DNA of 9,093 nt. Source: Chitinophaga pinensis (GTDB lineage Bacteria > Bacteroidota > Bacteroidia > Flavobacteriales_D > Crocinitomicaceae). The stretch spans positions 1-9,093 of the forward strand of contig CAMATR010000040.1 in assembly GCA_945861175.1 (NCBI GenBank), read 5' to 3'. Positions 1 to 6,557 of the stretch are shown here, piece by piece. How positions within the stretch are numbered: the stretch's first letter is position 1; each line of letters opens with the position of its first letter. The position numbers and the translations under genes are program-made. The notes beneath the pieces are model-generated. The model was not told the DNA's origin. It saw nothing but the letters and a program-made list of their open reading frames with translations, and did no database searches.

Positions 1-1
1 T

Positions 2-130
2 GATCCGGGCTGGGACGGCAAGGTGAATGGCAAAGAAGAAAAAAGCGGAACTTTTCTTTACACTCTGGAGTACACGCTTATTGATGGTGAAAGCGGAACA
101 CTAAGTGGCAATGTAACTTTAATCCGATAA
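2..130 (+). CDS. C-terminal fragment of a type IX-secreted protein with gliding-motility-associated C-terminal domain (5' end outside window)
   Basis: Reading from base 2 gives 42 codons and then TAA. The peptide starts DPGWDGKVNGKEEKSGTFLY and ends GNVTLIR. The pattern (W-D-G, N-G, S-G-x-[YF]-x-Y, then a D-G and a final G-x-V-x-L-I-R) is that of the CHU-type, gliding-motility-associated C-terminal domain (TIGR04131 type). Bacteroidota use this domain as the export signal of type IX secretion substrates, usually large extracellular or surface proteins. Only the last strands are visible, so the passenger (adhesin, enzyme or repeat protein) cannot be told. The next gene starts 3 nt after the stop and encodes a PorP/SprF protein, the usual partner of this class, so the two are almost certainly co-transcribed. 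The family call rests on a short segment plus context. Confidence 0.85.
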   Translation, partial: DPGWDGKVNGKEEKSGTFLYTLEYTLIDGESGTLSGNVTLIR

Positions 131-133
131 ATA

Positions 134-1180
134 ATGAAAACGAGACATATTCTTATATTTTCTTTCTTTTTTGCGGTTAACGTTTTAGCGCAACAGGATA
201 AACACCTGAGCATGTGGAATGAAAATCCCTCAAGTCTCAATGCCGCTGCAGTTGGCGTCATGGACGAAGATCTTCGATTATTGGCAAATTATCGAATGCA
301 ATGGCTTACATTGGAAGGACAACCTTTCACTACCGGAAATTTTTCATTTGACACAAAAGTCAAAATAAAGAACTCATTTAACACAATTGGTTTCGGAGTT
401 AATTTCACAAATGACCAAACTGGCGATGCAAGAATTATATCAAATGTCATTTCAGTGCCTATCGCTTTTTCAGTAGCACTTGACAGACAAAATTTCGTTT
501 CAGTTGGATTTTCACCAGGATTTTATTCCCAAAGTCTTACTAAGGGAGCACAAACTTGGGATTCGCAGTGGGATGGGTCAAGTTTTGACCAAGGAATTGA
601 TAATCAAGAATTAGAATATTATCCATACTCTGCGAGTTCTTTCGATATAGGTGCAGGGATTCATTACAAATATATAGCTGACGAAAATGGCTTTTTAAAA
701 GCGGGAATTTCAATGAACCACTTAAATTCTCCGAATCTGACTTATTTTGGTTCAAATGGTATGTTATTTAAAACTTTCAATGTCATGGTCAGTGGAAGTA
801 AATTCTACCCTCTGAAACAACTAGCTGTTTCACCACAACTATTATTGTCATTTATGGGGCCAAACCACTATTATTTAATAGGTTCATATATTGATCATGA
901 ACTATTCGAAAGCTCAGAAAGGACTAATTATGTCCAGCGTTCATTCTTTTCTTATGGTCTTTTCATGCGTTGGAATGATGCTGTAATTGCCTCTTTATGT
1001 TATAAAAAAGGTGGCTTAAAAATCGGAGTGAGTTATGATTTCAATTACTCTGCGCTAAGAGGTTATACAAAAACAGTTGGCGCGGCTGAAGTATTATTGA
1101 AATATTCTATAATAGCCGATAAAAGAGGTTCTATTCACGACCGGAAGTTCTTCCGTTGGAAAGGTAACGGTTCTCTTTAA
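134..1180 (+). CDS. PorP/SprF-family type IX secretion system outer-membrane protein
   Basis: A 348-residue protein with a type I signal peptide (residues 1-19 or 20, a basic start then ILIFSFFFAVNVLAQ). Family hallmarks are visible: an N-terminal NPSSLNAAAVG segment (31-41) leading to YRMQW (53-57), repeated amphipathic beta-strand stretches, FDIGAGIHYKY (170-180), G-x-S-x-x-H-L (191-197), and a C-terminal SYDFNYSALRGYT (300-312) followed by a last E-V-x-L-x-Y strand (319-324). Length is normal for the family. These are outer-membrane beta-barrel proteins. SprF in Flavobacterium is needed for export and attachment of its neighbour SprB, and SprF-like proteins serve other substrates with the same type of C-terminal domain. 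The start lies 3 nt after the substrate gene's stop, so this is probably the dedicated partner of that substrate. It is one of many paralogues usual in such genomes and not necessarily core PorP. Confidence 0.9.
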   Translation: MKTRHILIFSFFFAVNVLAQQDKHLSMWNENPSSLNAAAVGVMDEDLRLLANYRMQWLTLEGQPFTTGNFSFDTKVKIKNSFNTIGFGVNFTNDQTGDARIISNVISVPIAFSVALDRQNFVSVGFSPGFYSQSLTKGAQTWDSQWDGSSFDQGIDNQELEYYPYSASSFDIGAGIHYKYIADENGFLKAGISMNHLNSPNLTYFGSNGMLFKTFNVMVSGSKFYPLKQLAVSPQLLLSFMGPNHYYLIGSYIDHELFESSERTNYVQRSFFSYGLFMRWNDAVIASLCYKKGGLKIGVSYDFNYSALRGYTKTVGAAEVLLKYSIIADKRGSIHDRKFFRWKGNGSL

Positions 1181-1216
1181 AAAAGACTTGAGCATCCTAG
1201 ACTGTTAGCTAGATTA

Positions 1217-2146
1217 TCAGCTAAATACATAACCTTCCTTTTTTGATATCTCCATTCCACCTGCAATACCGCCGGTGTGTATTACTAAGATTTTCTCATG
1301 AATTTCTGAAGTAGCTAGACAATATTCATGTAAAGCGTGAATCATTTTACCTGTATAAATCGGATCAAGAGGAATGCTTGTATCCTTGTAAAATCTTTCC
1401 ATGAATTGCAGTAATGAAGCATCGTATTTGCCATATCCGCCAAAATGACTTTCATTATGAACATCCACTAAATTTAACAGATTATCTACCCAATCTTCCT
1501 CAAAACCAGAGTAAGTAAGTAGTTTTTTCATTTCGCCCAAAGCATCATATCCCTTAAGCACAGGGACAGCTGAAAGTCGCATTCCATTTTTCAAGGATGT
1601 CAAAATTCCACAACTAGTTGCAGTGGTCCCTTGAGCTATGAATACACGATCAAAATCAAATCCTGTTTCAAACAGAATTTCCTGGCAACCAATAAGTCCA
1701 TAATAATTTGCACCACCTTCTGGAACCAAATAATAATTGGGAAATTCAGATTTGTAATACTCAAGAATAATGGATTCGCTGCGTCTAGCATATTCACTTC
1801 TACCAACGAATAGAAACTCCATACCGAAGGAATTACATTTATTCAGTAATTCGTTAGAGTTAATTGTTAGTTCTTCTCCCCGCACAATTCCTATAGATTT
1901 TAAACCATAATGATCACAGGCTGCCGCTGTAGCAAGAAGGTGATTTGAATATGCTCCACCAAAGGTTATAATACCTTTATTTTTTCTTTGAATAGCGTGT
2001 TTAATATTGTATTTTAGCTTCCTCCACTTATTACCCGAAACAAACTCATCAATTAAATCATCTCTCTTAATGAACAATTTTTTATTTGTTTTGTTTATGA
2101 AGCCAAGGTGTACTTCTTGTAATACCGATTTTTGTGTGTCAAACAT
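1217..2146 (-). CDS. PLP-dependent D-cysteine desulfhydrase / ACC deaminase family protein
   Basis: A 309-residue fold-type II PLP enzyme. K40 in SGNKWRKLKY (37-46) matches the PLP-binding lysine of the family (GNKxRKLEY). GGAYSNHLLATAAA (63-76) is the substrate and cofactor loop with S67-N68-H69. PEGGAN (142-147), AQGTTATSCG (171-180), Y264-T-G-K and IHTGG (289-293) are further conserved blocks. The reaction is probably breakdown of D-cysteine or a related amino acid to pyruvate, ammonia and sulfide. True ACC deaminase (1-aminocyclopropane-1-carboxylate) is possible but cannot be decided from motifs. It is a little shorter than the ~330-residue classical members, as is common in Bacteroidota. 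No signal peptide, so cytoplasmic. It is divergent from the DUF5522 gene with 32 bp between starts, and convergent with the PorP/SprF gene. I could not find a clear TAnnTTTG box in the short upstream gap. Confidence 0.85.
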   Translation of the reverse strand: MFDTQKSVLQEVHLGFINKTNKKLFIKRDDLIDEFVSGNKWRKLKYNIKHAIQRKNKGIITFGGAYSNHLLATAAACDHYGLKSIGIVRGEELTINSNELLNKCNSFGMEFLFVGRSEYARRSESIILEYYKSEFPNYYLVPEGGANYYGLIGCQEILFETGFDFDRVFIAQGTTATSCGILTSLKNGMRLSAVPVLKGYDALGEMKKLLTYSGFEEDWVDNLLNLVDVHNESHFGGYGKYDASLLQFMERFYKDTSIPLDPIYTGKMIHALHEYCLATSEIHEKILVIHTGGIAGGMEISKKEGYVFS

Positions 2147-2178
2147 AACTTAACTTAAAGATTATCTGCATTTATAAT

Positions 2179-2370
2179 ATGGACAATGAATCTTCGCCAT
2201 TTTCAAAAAGACCCAATCTAACTGAAGATGATTACTACCTTAGTATCGATGGATATATCATTTTTACTGAAAAATACCATCTTAAAAGAGGCTATTGTTG
2301 TAAAAATGGCTGTAAACATTGTCCTTATGGTTTCGATAAAAAGACGGGACAAAACACCAAGCCTCAATAA
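2179..2370 (+). CDS. DUF5522 family small cysteine-rich protein, function unknown
   Basis: A 63-residue protein. Its core, YYLSIDGYIIFTEKYHLKRG (19-38) followed by YCCKNGCKHCPYGF (39-52), is the signature of the DUF5522 family: a short beta-rich segment, then cysteines C40, C41, C45 and C48 and the ending CPYG. The C-C-x3-C-x2-C spacing suggests metal binding (zinc or an iron-sulfur centre), but that is inference; no function is established to my knowledge. The tail (53-63) is short, polar and probably disordered. The start is 32 bp from the divergent desulfhydrase-like gene. The 3' end overlaps the acyltransferase gene on the other strand by 7 bp. That it is a real gene rather than a chance ORF is supported by the family motif. 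Confidence 0.85.
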   Translation: MDNESSPFSKRPNLTEDDYYLSIDGYIIFTEKYHLKRGYCCKNGCKHCPYGFDKKTGQNTKPQ

Positions 2371-2906
2371 ACACCCTTTTCAGGGAATTTACCTTTAAAT
2401 TTTCCCATTACTGACTTAATATAATCAATGTCCTTGACTACATCTCCAGTTGGTTGAAACAAACTGTGAAACCCCCCAGTTTTAGTACTATAATCTACGT
2501 ACGCAATGTAAATTGGGACATTTGCTTTCTGAGCGATATAATAAAATCCTTTTTTCCAATTTGGATTGTAACTTCTAGTTCCTTCGGGTGTGAAAATCAT
2601 GAATAATTCATCCCTCTCTTCAAAAATACGAACCGCTAAATCGGTAATATTATTATTTTTTTTGCGGTCGACAGGGATACCACCCAATGCCCTTAGTATC
2701 CAGCTAACTGGTGGAAAAAAAAGTTCCTTTTTAATCAGTATTTTAGGTTTTACACCGTACATTATAAATGCAAGCCGTCCAAGAATAAAATCCCAATTGG
2801 ATGTATGAGGGCCAACTACAACAACGCACTTTTTTATACCATTAGGTGTTTGCTTATCAATTTTCCAACCAAATATCCAAAAAATAAACTTAGCCAAATA
2901 TTTCAT
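2364..2906 (-). CDS. PlsC-like 1-acyl-glycerol-3-phosphate acyltransferase family protein (short form)
   Basis: A 180-residue protein with the glycerolipid acyltransferase blocks in order. HTSNWD (34-39) is the HX4D catalytic motif with H34 and D39. GGIPVDR (75-81) is the block III-like segment, and FTPEGTRS (105-112) is the block that binds the glycerol phosphate. The expected reaction is transfer of an acyl group from acyl-ACP or acyl-CoA to a lysophospholipid or another membrane-lipid acceptor, at the inner face of the cytoplasmic membrane. It is shorter than PlsC proper (about 240 residues) and has only a hydrophobic patch at 4-14 instead of a clear transmembrane helix. This suggests a paralogue for another acceptor (for example an ornithine- or amino-lipid) rather than the main PlsC, which is inference. 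It is divergent from the unknown gene at 2950 (43 bp apart), with its own -7 box. Confidence 0.85.
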   Translation of the reverse strand: MKYLAKFIFWIFGWKIDKQTPNGIKKCVVVVGPHTSNWDFILGRLAFIMYGVKPKILIKKELFFPPVSWILRALGGIPVDRKKNNNITDLAVRIFEERDELFMIFTPEGTRSYNPNWKKGFYYIAQKANVPIYIAYVDYSTKTGGFHSLFQPTGDVVKDIDYIKSVMGKFKGKFPEKGVY

Positions 2907-2910
2907 AAAT

Positions 2911-2918
2911 CAAAGTTA
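2911..2918 (-). promoter_or_regulatory. Putative Bacteroidota -7 promoter box for the acyltransferase gene
   Basis: CAAAGTTA on the + strand reads TAACTTTG on the - strand, a perfect match to TAnnTTTG. Only 4 nt separate it from the start codon at 2906, so a transcript starting at the usual distance would have almost no leader. No clear -33 TTG element is visible at the expected spacing. The box is short enough to arise by chance in AT-rich DNA. Confidence 0.45.
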
Positions 2919-2937
2919 GCTATTAAACATTTAAGTC

Positions 2938-2945
2938 TAATTTTG
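2938..2945 (+). promoter_or_regulatory. Putative Bacteroidota -7 promoter box for the 454-residue unknown gene
   Basis: TAATTTTG is a perfect TAnnTTTG match ending 4 nt before the ATG at 2950, which predicts a leaderless or near-leaderless transcript. It mirrors the box at 2911-2918 that serves the divergent acyltransferase gene. No clear -33 TTG is seen; the expected region overlaps the other promoter box. Confidence 0.45.
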
Positions 2946-2949
2946 TTTT

Positions 2950-4314
2950 ATGAGCATAAGAAAGGTTTTAGTTTCAATTACGATAGGGATTTTCGCCCTT
3001 TTAATTGCATGGATATTACTGTTCACTGCAAAAACCCTACTAGAATCTAACAAAAATAACAACCTAAATTACCTTCCCAAAAACGTAAACTTTGCTATTC
3101 GATTGGATGGTCGAGAGCTTGCTGAAAAAACACTTTTTTCGATTTTCATAGAATCCAAAGACGAAACGCTTTTAAAAATGATTCTTGAAAGAATCGAGCA
3201 GCAAACTGAAAAAGGAAATGAATTACAGAATTTAGGAATTGACTATATGTCTGATATCGTCTATTTTCAAATAAATATTAAAGGTGCTCCAATCAATGGG
3301 ATTTTAGTGAACATCAATAATGTAGGTCTCTTAAAAAAAGGCTTTAAAGATACAGAAGTAGCTTTCGCTGTAAAAAAGGATGTTGGCGTCATTCTTTTCA
3401 ATCCTAAAGAAAATGACCCTTCTCATGAATTCCTCACAAAAACGGCAGAAAATATTCTAAAGAAAGAAAATGCCTTTATTGATCAATATGATATTATCCA
3501 CCCAAGTTCAGGAACTTTTTTTGAGACCTACTCCAATGGTATTCCATTCGGAGATAAAAAGGATTTTGGAAAAACGAATATCCATTTCGGTTTAGATGAT
3601 CAAAGTTTATTTATAGATGGGAAAATGAAGATTCTTCCTAATAATTCCAATAAATTAAAAACATTAAAAAATTGTTTAAAACAAAAAGGATTTCATTTTT
3701 CAGGTACCGAAGTACCGACTAAATTGAATGATACATTAAATTCTTGGTTGAATCAATTTGGTATTACTCCCCCTATAATTCAATCTTTTTCTTTGAATTA
3801 TTTCGGAACAAAAATCATTAATCATTCATCTGGCTATTTTATTGTTCCTCAAATTGAACTCTATATCGAATCAAAATACCCGTATGATATTTATAAACTT
3901 GTAGGGCGTGAATCTTTGCAGTCGTATTTTGATTTTGAGTTGGATAGCAATATTATACATATTCAGGACGAGAAATTATTTGTACAACAAGTGACCCCAA
4001 GCTCTTTCTACATTGGTATCTCGCCTCATCCTTCGATCATCACAATGACTGGAAATGAGTTTATGATCATCAATGGTAGTTTAAAACCACTTTTAGAAAT
4101 AGAGGGAGGTGGTTTAATGACTTCTTTTCTTGAGATGATACCTCAATTCAGTGCTAGTAAAGCATTGAGTAATCACATCGATGAATTAACCATTCGATTT
4201 AGGAAAATATCAGCCAAAAAAGCCCTTTTGCAGGGTCGAATTTTATTTGGTGAAGATTATCACCCAATGAACGAATTAATCACCTTTATGATCAATGGCG
4301 AGTTCATGCCCTAA
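2950..4314 (+). CDS. Hypothetical membrane-anchored protein, 454 residues
   Basis: I do not recognise this protein with certainty. It starts with a short basic segment (MSIRK) and one hydrophobic helix (about 7-27) with no clear cleavage site, so it is probably anchored in the inner membrane with its bulk in the periplasm. After the anchor comes YLPKNVNFAIRLDGREL (41-57) and a helical segment TLFSIFIESKDETLLKMILE (61-80). Next is a predicted beta-rich region with IDYMSDIVYFQINIKG (97-112). This opening resembles large Bacteroidota proteins of DUF3352/DUF4836 type, which begin with a 'P-x-[ND]-a' strand and a conserved D; the resemblance is weak and by eye only. There are no catalytic motifs or repeats that I can see. 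It is divergent from the acyltransferase gene. Its last 39 bp overlap the 3' end of the BtuF-like gene on the other strand, which looks like real coding overlap since both frames stay open to their stops. Confidence 0.8.
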   Translation: MSIRKVLVSITIGIFALLIAWILLFTAKTLLESNKNNNLNYLPKNVNFAIRLDGRELAEKTLFSIFIESKDETLLKMILERIEQQTEKGNELQNLGIDYMSDIVYFQINIKGAPINGILVNINNVGLLKKGFKDTEVAFAVKKDVGVILFNPKENDPSHEFLTKTAENILKKENAFIDQYDIIHPSSGTFFETYSNGIPFGDKKDFGKTNIHFGLDDQSLFIDGKMKILPNNSNKLKTLKNCLKQKGFHFSGTEVPTKLNDTLNSWLNQFGITPPIIQSFSLNYFGTKIINHSSGYFIVPQIELYIESKYPYDIYKLVGRESLQSYFDFELDSNIIHIQDEKLFVQQVTPSSFYIGISPHPSIITMTGNEFMIINGSLKPLLEIEGGGLMTSFLEMIPQFSASKALSNHIDELTIRFRKISAKKALLQGRILFGEDYHPMNELITFMINGEFMP

Positions 4315-5067
4315 TCGCTGGAAATAATCTGGTGCCAATAACATTCTTGAACCATACCAAGAGAACATTTCTCCATCTACTAGTACTATTTTGACTTCAG
4401 GAAAGCGTTTTTGAAAAAAAGCCTTGTGTTCCTCCTTAAATGGATAGGGTTCTGAACTTAGAAAAATAAAATCTGGATTAGAATATTCAACATCTTTCAA
4501 AGCTGGATAGCGATCAAGATAGCAATAATTCTGAAAGCCAGCTGCATCCAACATTGCATCAATGAATGTATTTTTTCCTGCAAGAAATTCAGGCTCTTTC
4601 CAAATAAAATAGAGAACTTTCCTTTCTATTATTGGCTTTTTAAACTCATTGAATTTAGCTAAAATAGATTTTACTAGCAACTTAGATTCGATAGTCTTGA
4701 AGGTGATTTCACCGATTGAAATAATCATTTTTAAAGCGTCTTCAAGAGTGGAAATATCACTCATCCAAACAGGAGCAATACTTTCTAAGCTAGAAATATC
4801 TTCTGCCGTATTTTCCTCTTTATTGCCAATAATCAAATCTGGGTTAAGGCTCCTGATTAATTCAATATTCAATTGCTTAGTGCCTCCTACCCTCGATTTA
4901 GATCTATACCATTTCTCCGGATAAATACAAAATTTTGTAATCCCAATGACTTCCTCATCCAAACCTAAATCAGCCAGTAATTCCGTTTGTGACGGAACAA
5001 GCGAAATAATTCTTTTGGGACGCCCAATCAATTCGACATCTCTGAACATTTGATCGATGAAAATCAT
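4276..5067 (-). CDS. Helical backbone metal receptor protein, BtuF-like, without signal peptide
   Basis: A 263-residue protein of the periplasmic-binding-protein family for cobalamin and iron-siderophores. The first lobe shows PKRIISLVPSQTELLADLGL (17-36), VIGITKFCIYP (40-50), VGGTKQLNIELIRSLNPDLI (60-79) and IGNKEEN (80-86). The second lobe shows FIWKEPEFLAGKNTFIDAML (154-173), NPDFIFLSSEPYPF (197-210) and DGEMFSWYGSRM (231-242). BtuF itself is exported, but this protein begins MIFIDQMFRDVELIGRPKRI with no signal peptide or lipobox. The DQ..R.VEL opening is the normal first strand of the mature domain, so the start looks right. Whether it acts in the cytoplasm or reaches the periplasm another way is unknown. 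No transporter permease or ATPase genes lie near it. It starts 7 nt after the stop of the cystathionine beta-synthase gene, so the two are probably one operon. The ligand (B12, heme, siderophore) cannot be read from the sequence. Confidence 0.85.
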   Translation of the reverse strand: MIFIDQMFRDVELIGRPKRIISLVPSQTELLADLGLDEEVIGITKFCIYPEKWYRSKSRVGGTKQLNIELIRSLNPDLIIGNKEENTAEDISSLESIAPVWMSDISTLEDALKMIISIGEITFKTIESKLLVKSILAKFNEFKKPIIERKVLYFIWKEPEFLAGKNTFIDAMLDAAGFQNYCYLDRYPALKDVEYSNPDFIFLSSEPYPFKEEHKAFFQKRFPEVKIVLVDGEMFSWYGSRMLLAPDYFQRLGHELAIDHKGD

Positions 5068-5074
5068 TTTTAGA

Positions 5075-6436
5075 TTATGACATTGAGGAAATCACATCGT
5101 AACGAGTGACAATATGAAAGTTTCCATTTGGCATTTCAACTAAAGCTGCTGGTGTATTCTTATTGATGAGTTTGCACAACTCATCAACATGCGTCGTTGA
5201 CTTCACAACTGGGAAAGCACCTTTCATCACATTAGAAATTGCTACATCTCGCAATTCAGGTTGGTCAACTAATAATTGATAGACATGGCTATCGTCTAAT
5301 GAACCGACAAACTTATTATCTCTCAAAACAGGAATCTGAGAGATTCCATATTTGCGCATTTTTGCAATTGCATGAGAAACTAATTCTTCTGCGTATAATG
5401 TGACTAGTGGCATATCCTTATGTTTTGCAACTAGTTCGCCTGCTGTTTTAATCTCTTCTTCAAGGAACCCTCTTTCTCTCATCCAATCGTCATTGAAAAT
5501 CTTACCAATGTAACGGCTTCCATGATCATGAAATAAAACGACTACAACATCATCCTCTTTTATTTCGCTTGACAACTGAAGAAAGCCTTTAATAGCAGCA
5601 CCAGCTGAGTTTCCAACAAAAATCCCTTCTTCACGGGCTAACCTTCTAGTATAAACTGCTGCATCTTTGTCGGTCACTTTTTCAAATAAATCGATGATGT
5701 CAAAATCAACATTCGCAGGCAGAATATCTTCACCAATTCCCTCTGTAATATATGGGTAAATTTCATTTTGATCAAAAATACCTGTCTCCTTGTATTTTTT
5801 AAAAACTGAACCATATGTATCAATCCCCCAAATTTTAATGTTTGGATTTTTTTCTTTTAAATACTTGCCTACACCCGAGATTGTTCCTCCCGTTCCAACA
5901 CCAACAACAAAATGTGTTATTTTACCATCAGTCTGTTCCCAAATTTCTGGTCCAGTTGATTCATAATGAGCTGTTCTATTCGATAAATTATCGTATTGAT
6001 TTACATACCATGAATTTGGTGTTTCATCAGCCAATCTGCGTGAGACAGAATAGTAAGAGCGTGGATCAGTTGGTTCAACAGCAGTTGGACATACAACGAC
6101 CTCTGCTCCTACTGCGCGTAAAATATCCATTTTTTCTTTTGACTGCTTATCGTTCAATACGCAAATCAACTTGTATCCCTTTATAATGCATGCCAGGGCT
6201 AAACCCATACCTGTATTACCTGAGGTACCTTCAATTATTGTTCCTCCCGGTTTAATTAAGCCTACTTTCTCGGCATCCTCAATCATTTTAACAGCCATCC
6301 TATCTTTGACAGAGTTTCCTGGATTTGTTGTTTCTACTTTAGCCAAAATAGTACCTTTCACCCCACTTGTAACTCGGTTTAATTTCACTAATGGTGTGTT
6401 TCCAATTGTTTCAAGGATATTATTATAAAATTTCAT
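5075..6436 (-). CDS. Cystathionine beta-synthase (PLP-dependent, with C-terminal CBS domain pair)
   Basis: A 453-residue protein from the ATG at 6436. The open frame runs 66 codons further upstream, but family members start at this MKFYNNILETIGNTPLVKLN, and the extension would run into the divergent lipoprotein gene. The PLP lysine is K44 in NPGNSVKDRM (38-47). EGTSGNTG (69-76) is the substrate loop, GVGTGGT (179-185) binds the cofactor phosphate, and VGNSAGAA (274-281) and DDWMRERGF (316-324) are typical of CBS. A tandem CBS-domain region spans about 335-453 (IPVL 368-371, GSLDDSHVY 378-386, VTRYDVIS 443-450). The reaction is L-serine plus homocysteine to cystathionine, the first step of transsulfuration; hydrogen sulfide-forming or cysteine synthase side reactions are possible. 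There is no N-terminal heme-binding extension. It is the first gene of a likely pair with the BtuF-like gene. Confidence 0.9.
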   Translation of the reverse strand: MKFYNNILETIGNTPLVKLNRVTSGVKGTILAKVETTNPGNSVKDRMAVKMIEDAEKVGLIKPGGTIIEGTSGNTGMGLALACIIKGYKLICVLNDKQSKEKMDILRAVGAEVVVCPTAVEPTDPRSYYSVSRRLADETPNSWYVNQYDNLSNRTAHYESTGPEIWEQTDGKITHFVVGVGTGGTISGVGKYLKEKNPNIKIWGIDTYGSVFKKYKETGIFDQNEIYPYITEGIGEDILPANVDFDIIDLFEKVTDKDAAVYTRRLAREEGIFVGNSAGAAIKGFLQLSSEIKEDDVVVVLFHDHGSRYIGKIFNDDWMRERGFLEEEIKTAGELVAKHKDMPLVTLYAEELVSHAIAKMRKYGISQIPVLRDNKFVGSLDDSHVYQLLVDQPELRDVAISNVMKGAFPVVKSTTHVDELCKLINKNTPAALVEMPNGNFHIVTRYDVISSMS

Positions 6437-6451
6437 TCTATTTATTTTTCG

Positions 6452-6459
6452 TAAAGATA
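6452..6459 (-). promoter_or_regulatory. Possible -7 promoter box for the cystathionine beta-synthase gene
   Basis: TAAAGATA on the + strand reads TATCTTTA on the - strand, one mismatch from TAnnTTTG, 15 nt upstream of the start at 6436. The expected -33 region, near 6478-6482, falls inside the left arm of the inverted repeat at 6477-6518. No consensus TTG is seen there. Confidence 0.35.
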
Positions 6460-6476
6460 AGTAACCCAAATTCTTT

Positions 6477-6518
6477 TTCCGAATTAAAGGAATCGCAAAA
6501 TAATATTTAATTTCGGAA
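6477..6518. repeat. Imperfect inverted repeat in the divergent CBS/lipoprotein intergenic region
   Basis: The left arm TTCCGAATTAAA (6477-6488) and right arm TTTAATTTCGGAA (6506-6518) are reverse complements except for one extra base in the right arm, giving 12 paired positions around a 17-nt spacer. It sits between the divergent starts at 6436 and 6558, where an operator or a structured leader would be expected. The left arm overlaps the likely -33 region of the cystathionine beta-synthase promoter. There is no U-tract, so it is not a simple terminator. No known operator is recognised. Confidence 0.5.
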
Positions 6519-6557
6519 TGATTTATTGAAGTCGGATTTTGACTTAAAAACATACTT

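Noticed and set aside
540..755. 71-residue ORF on the - strand inside the PorP/SprF gene
   Set aside because: Antisense shadow of a well-supported gene, with no recognisable motif or signal.
1205..1224. Hairpin TTAGCT / AGCTAA between the convergent PorP/SprF and desulfhydrase-like genes
   Set aside because: Only 6 bp, AT-rich, with no T-tract next to it on either strand; too weak to call a terminator.
2805..3050. 81-residue ORF on the + strand spanning the acyltransferase start and the unknown gene's start
   Set aside because: It crosses two supported genes and their promoter gap in another frame; composition is not protein-like.
5842..6428. ORFs on the + strand opposite the cystathionine beta-synthase gene (5842-6186 and 6171-6428)
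   Set aside because: Antisense shadows of highly conserved catalytic regions; no independent start signal or family resemblance.
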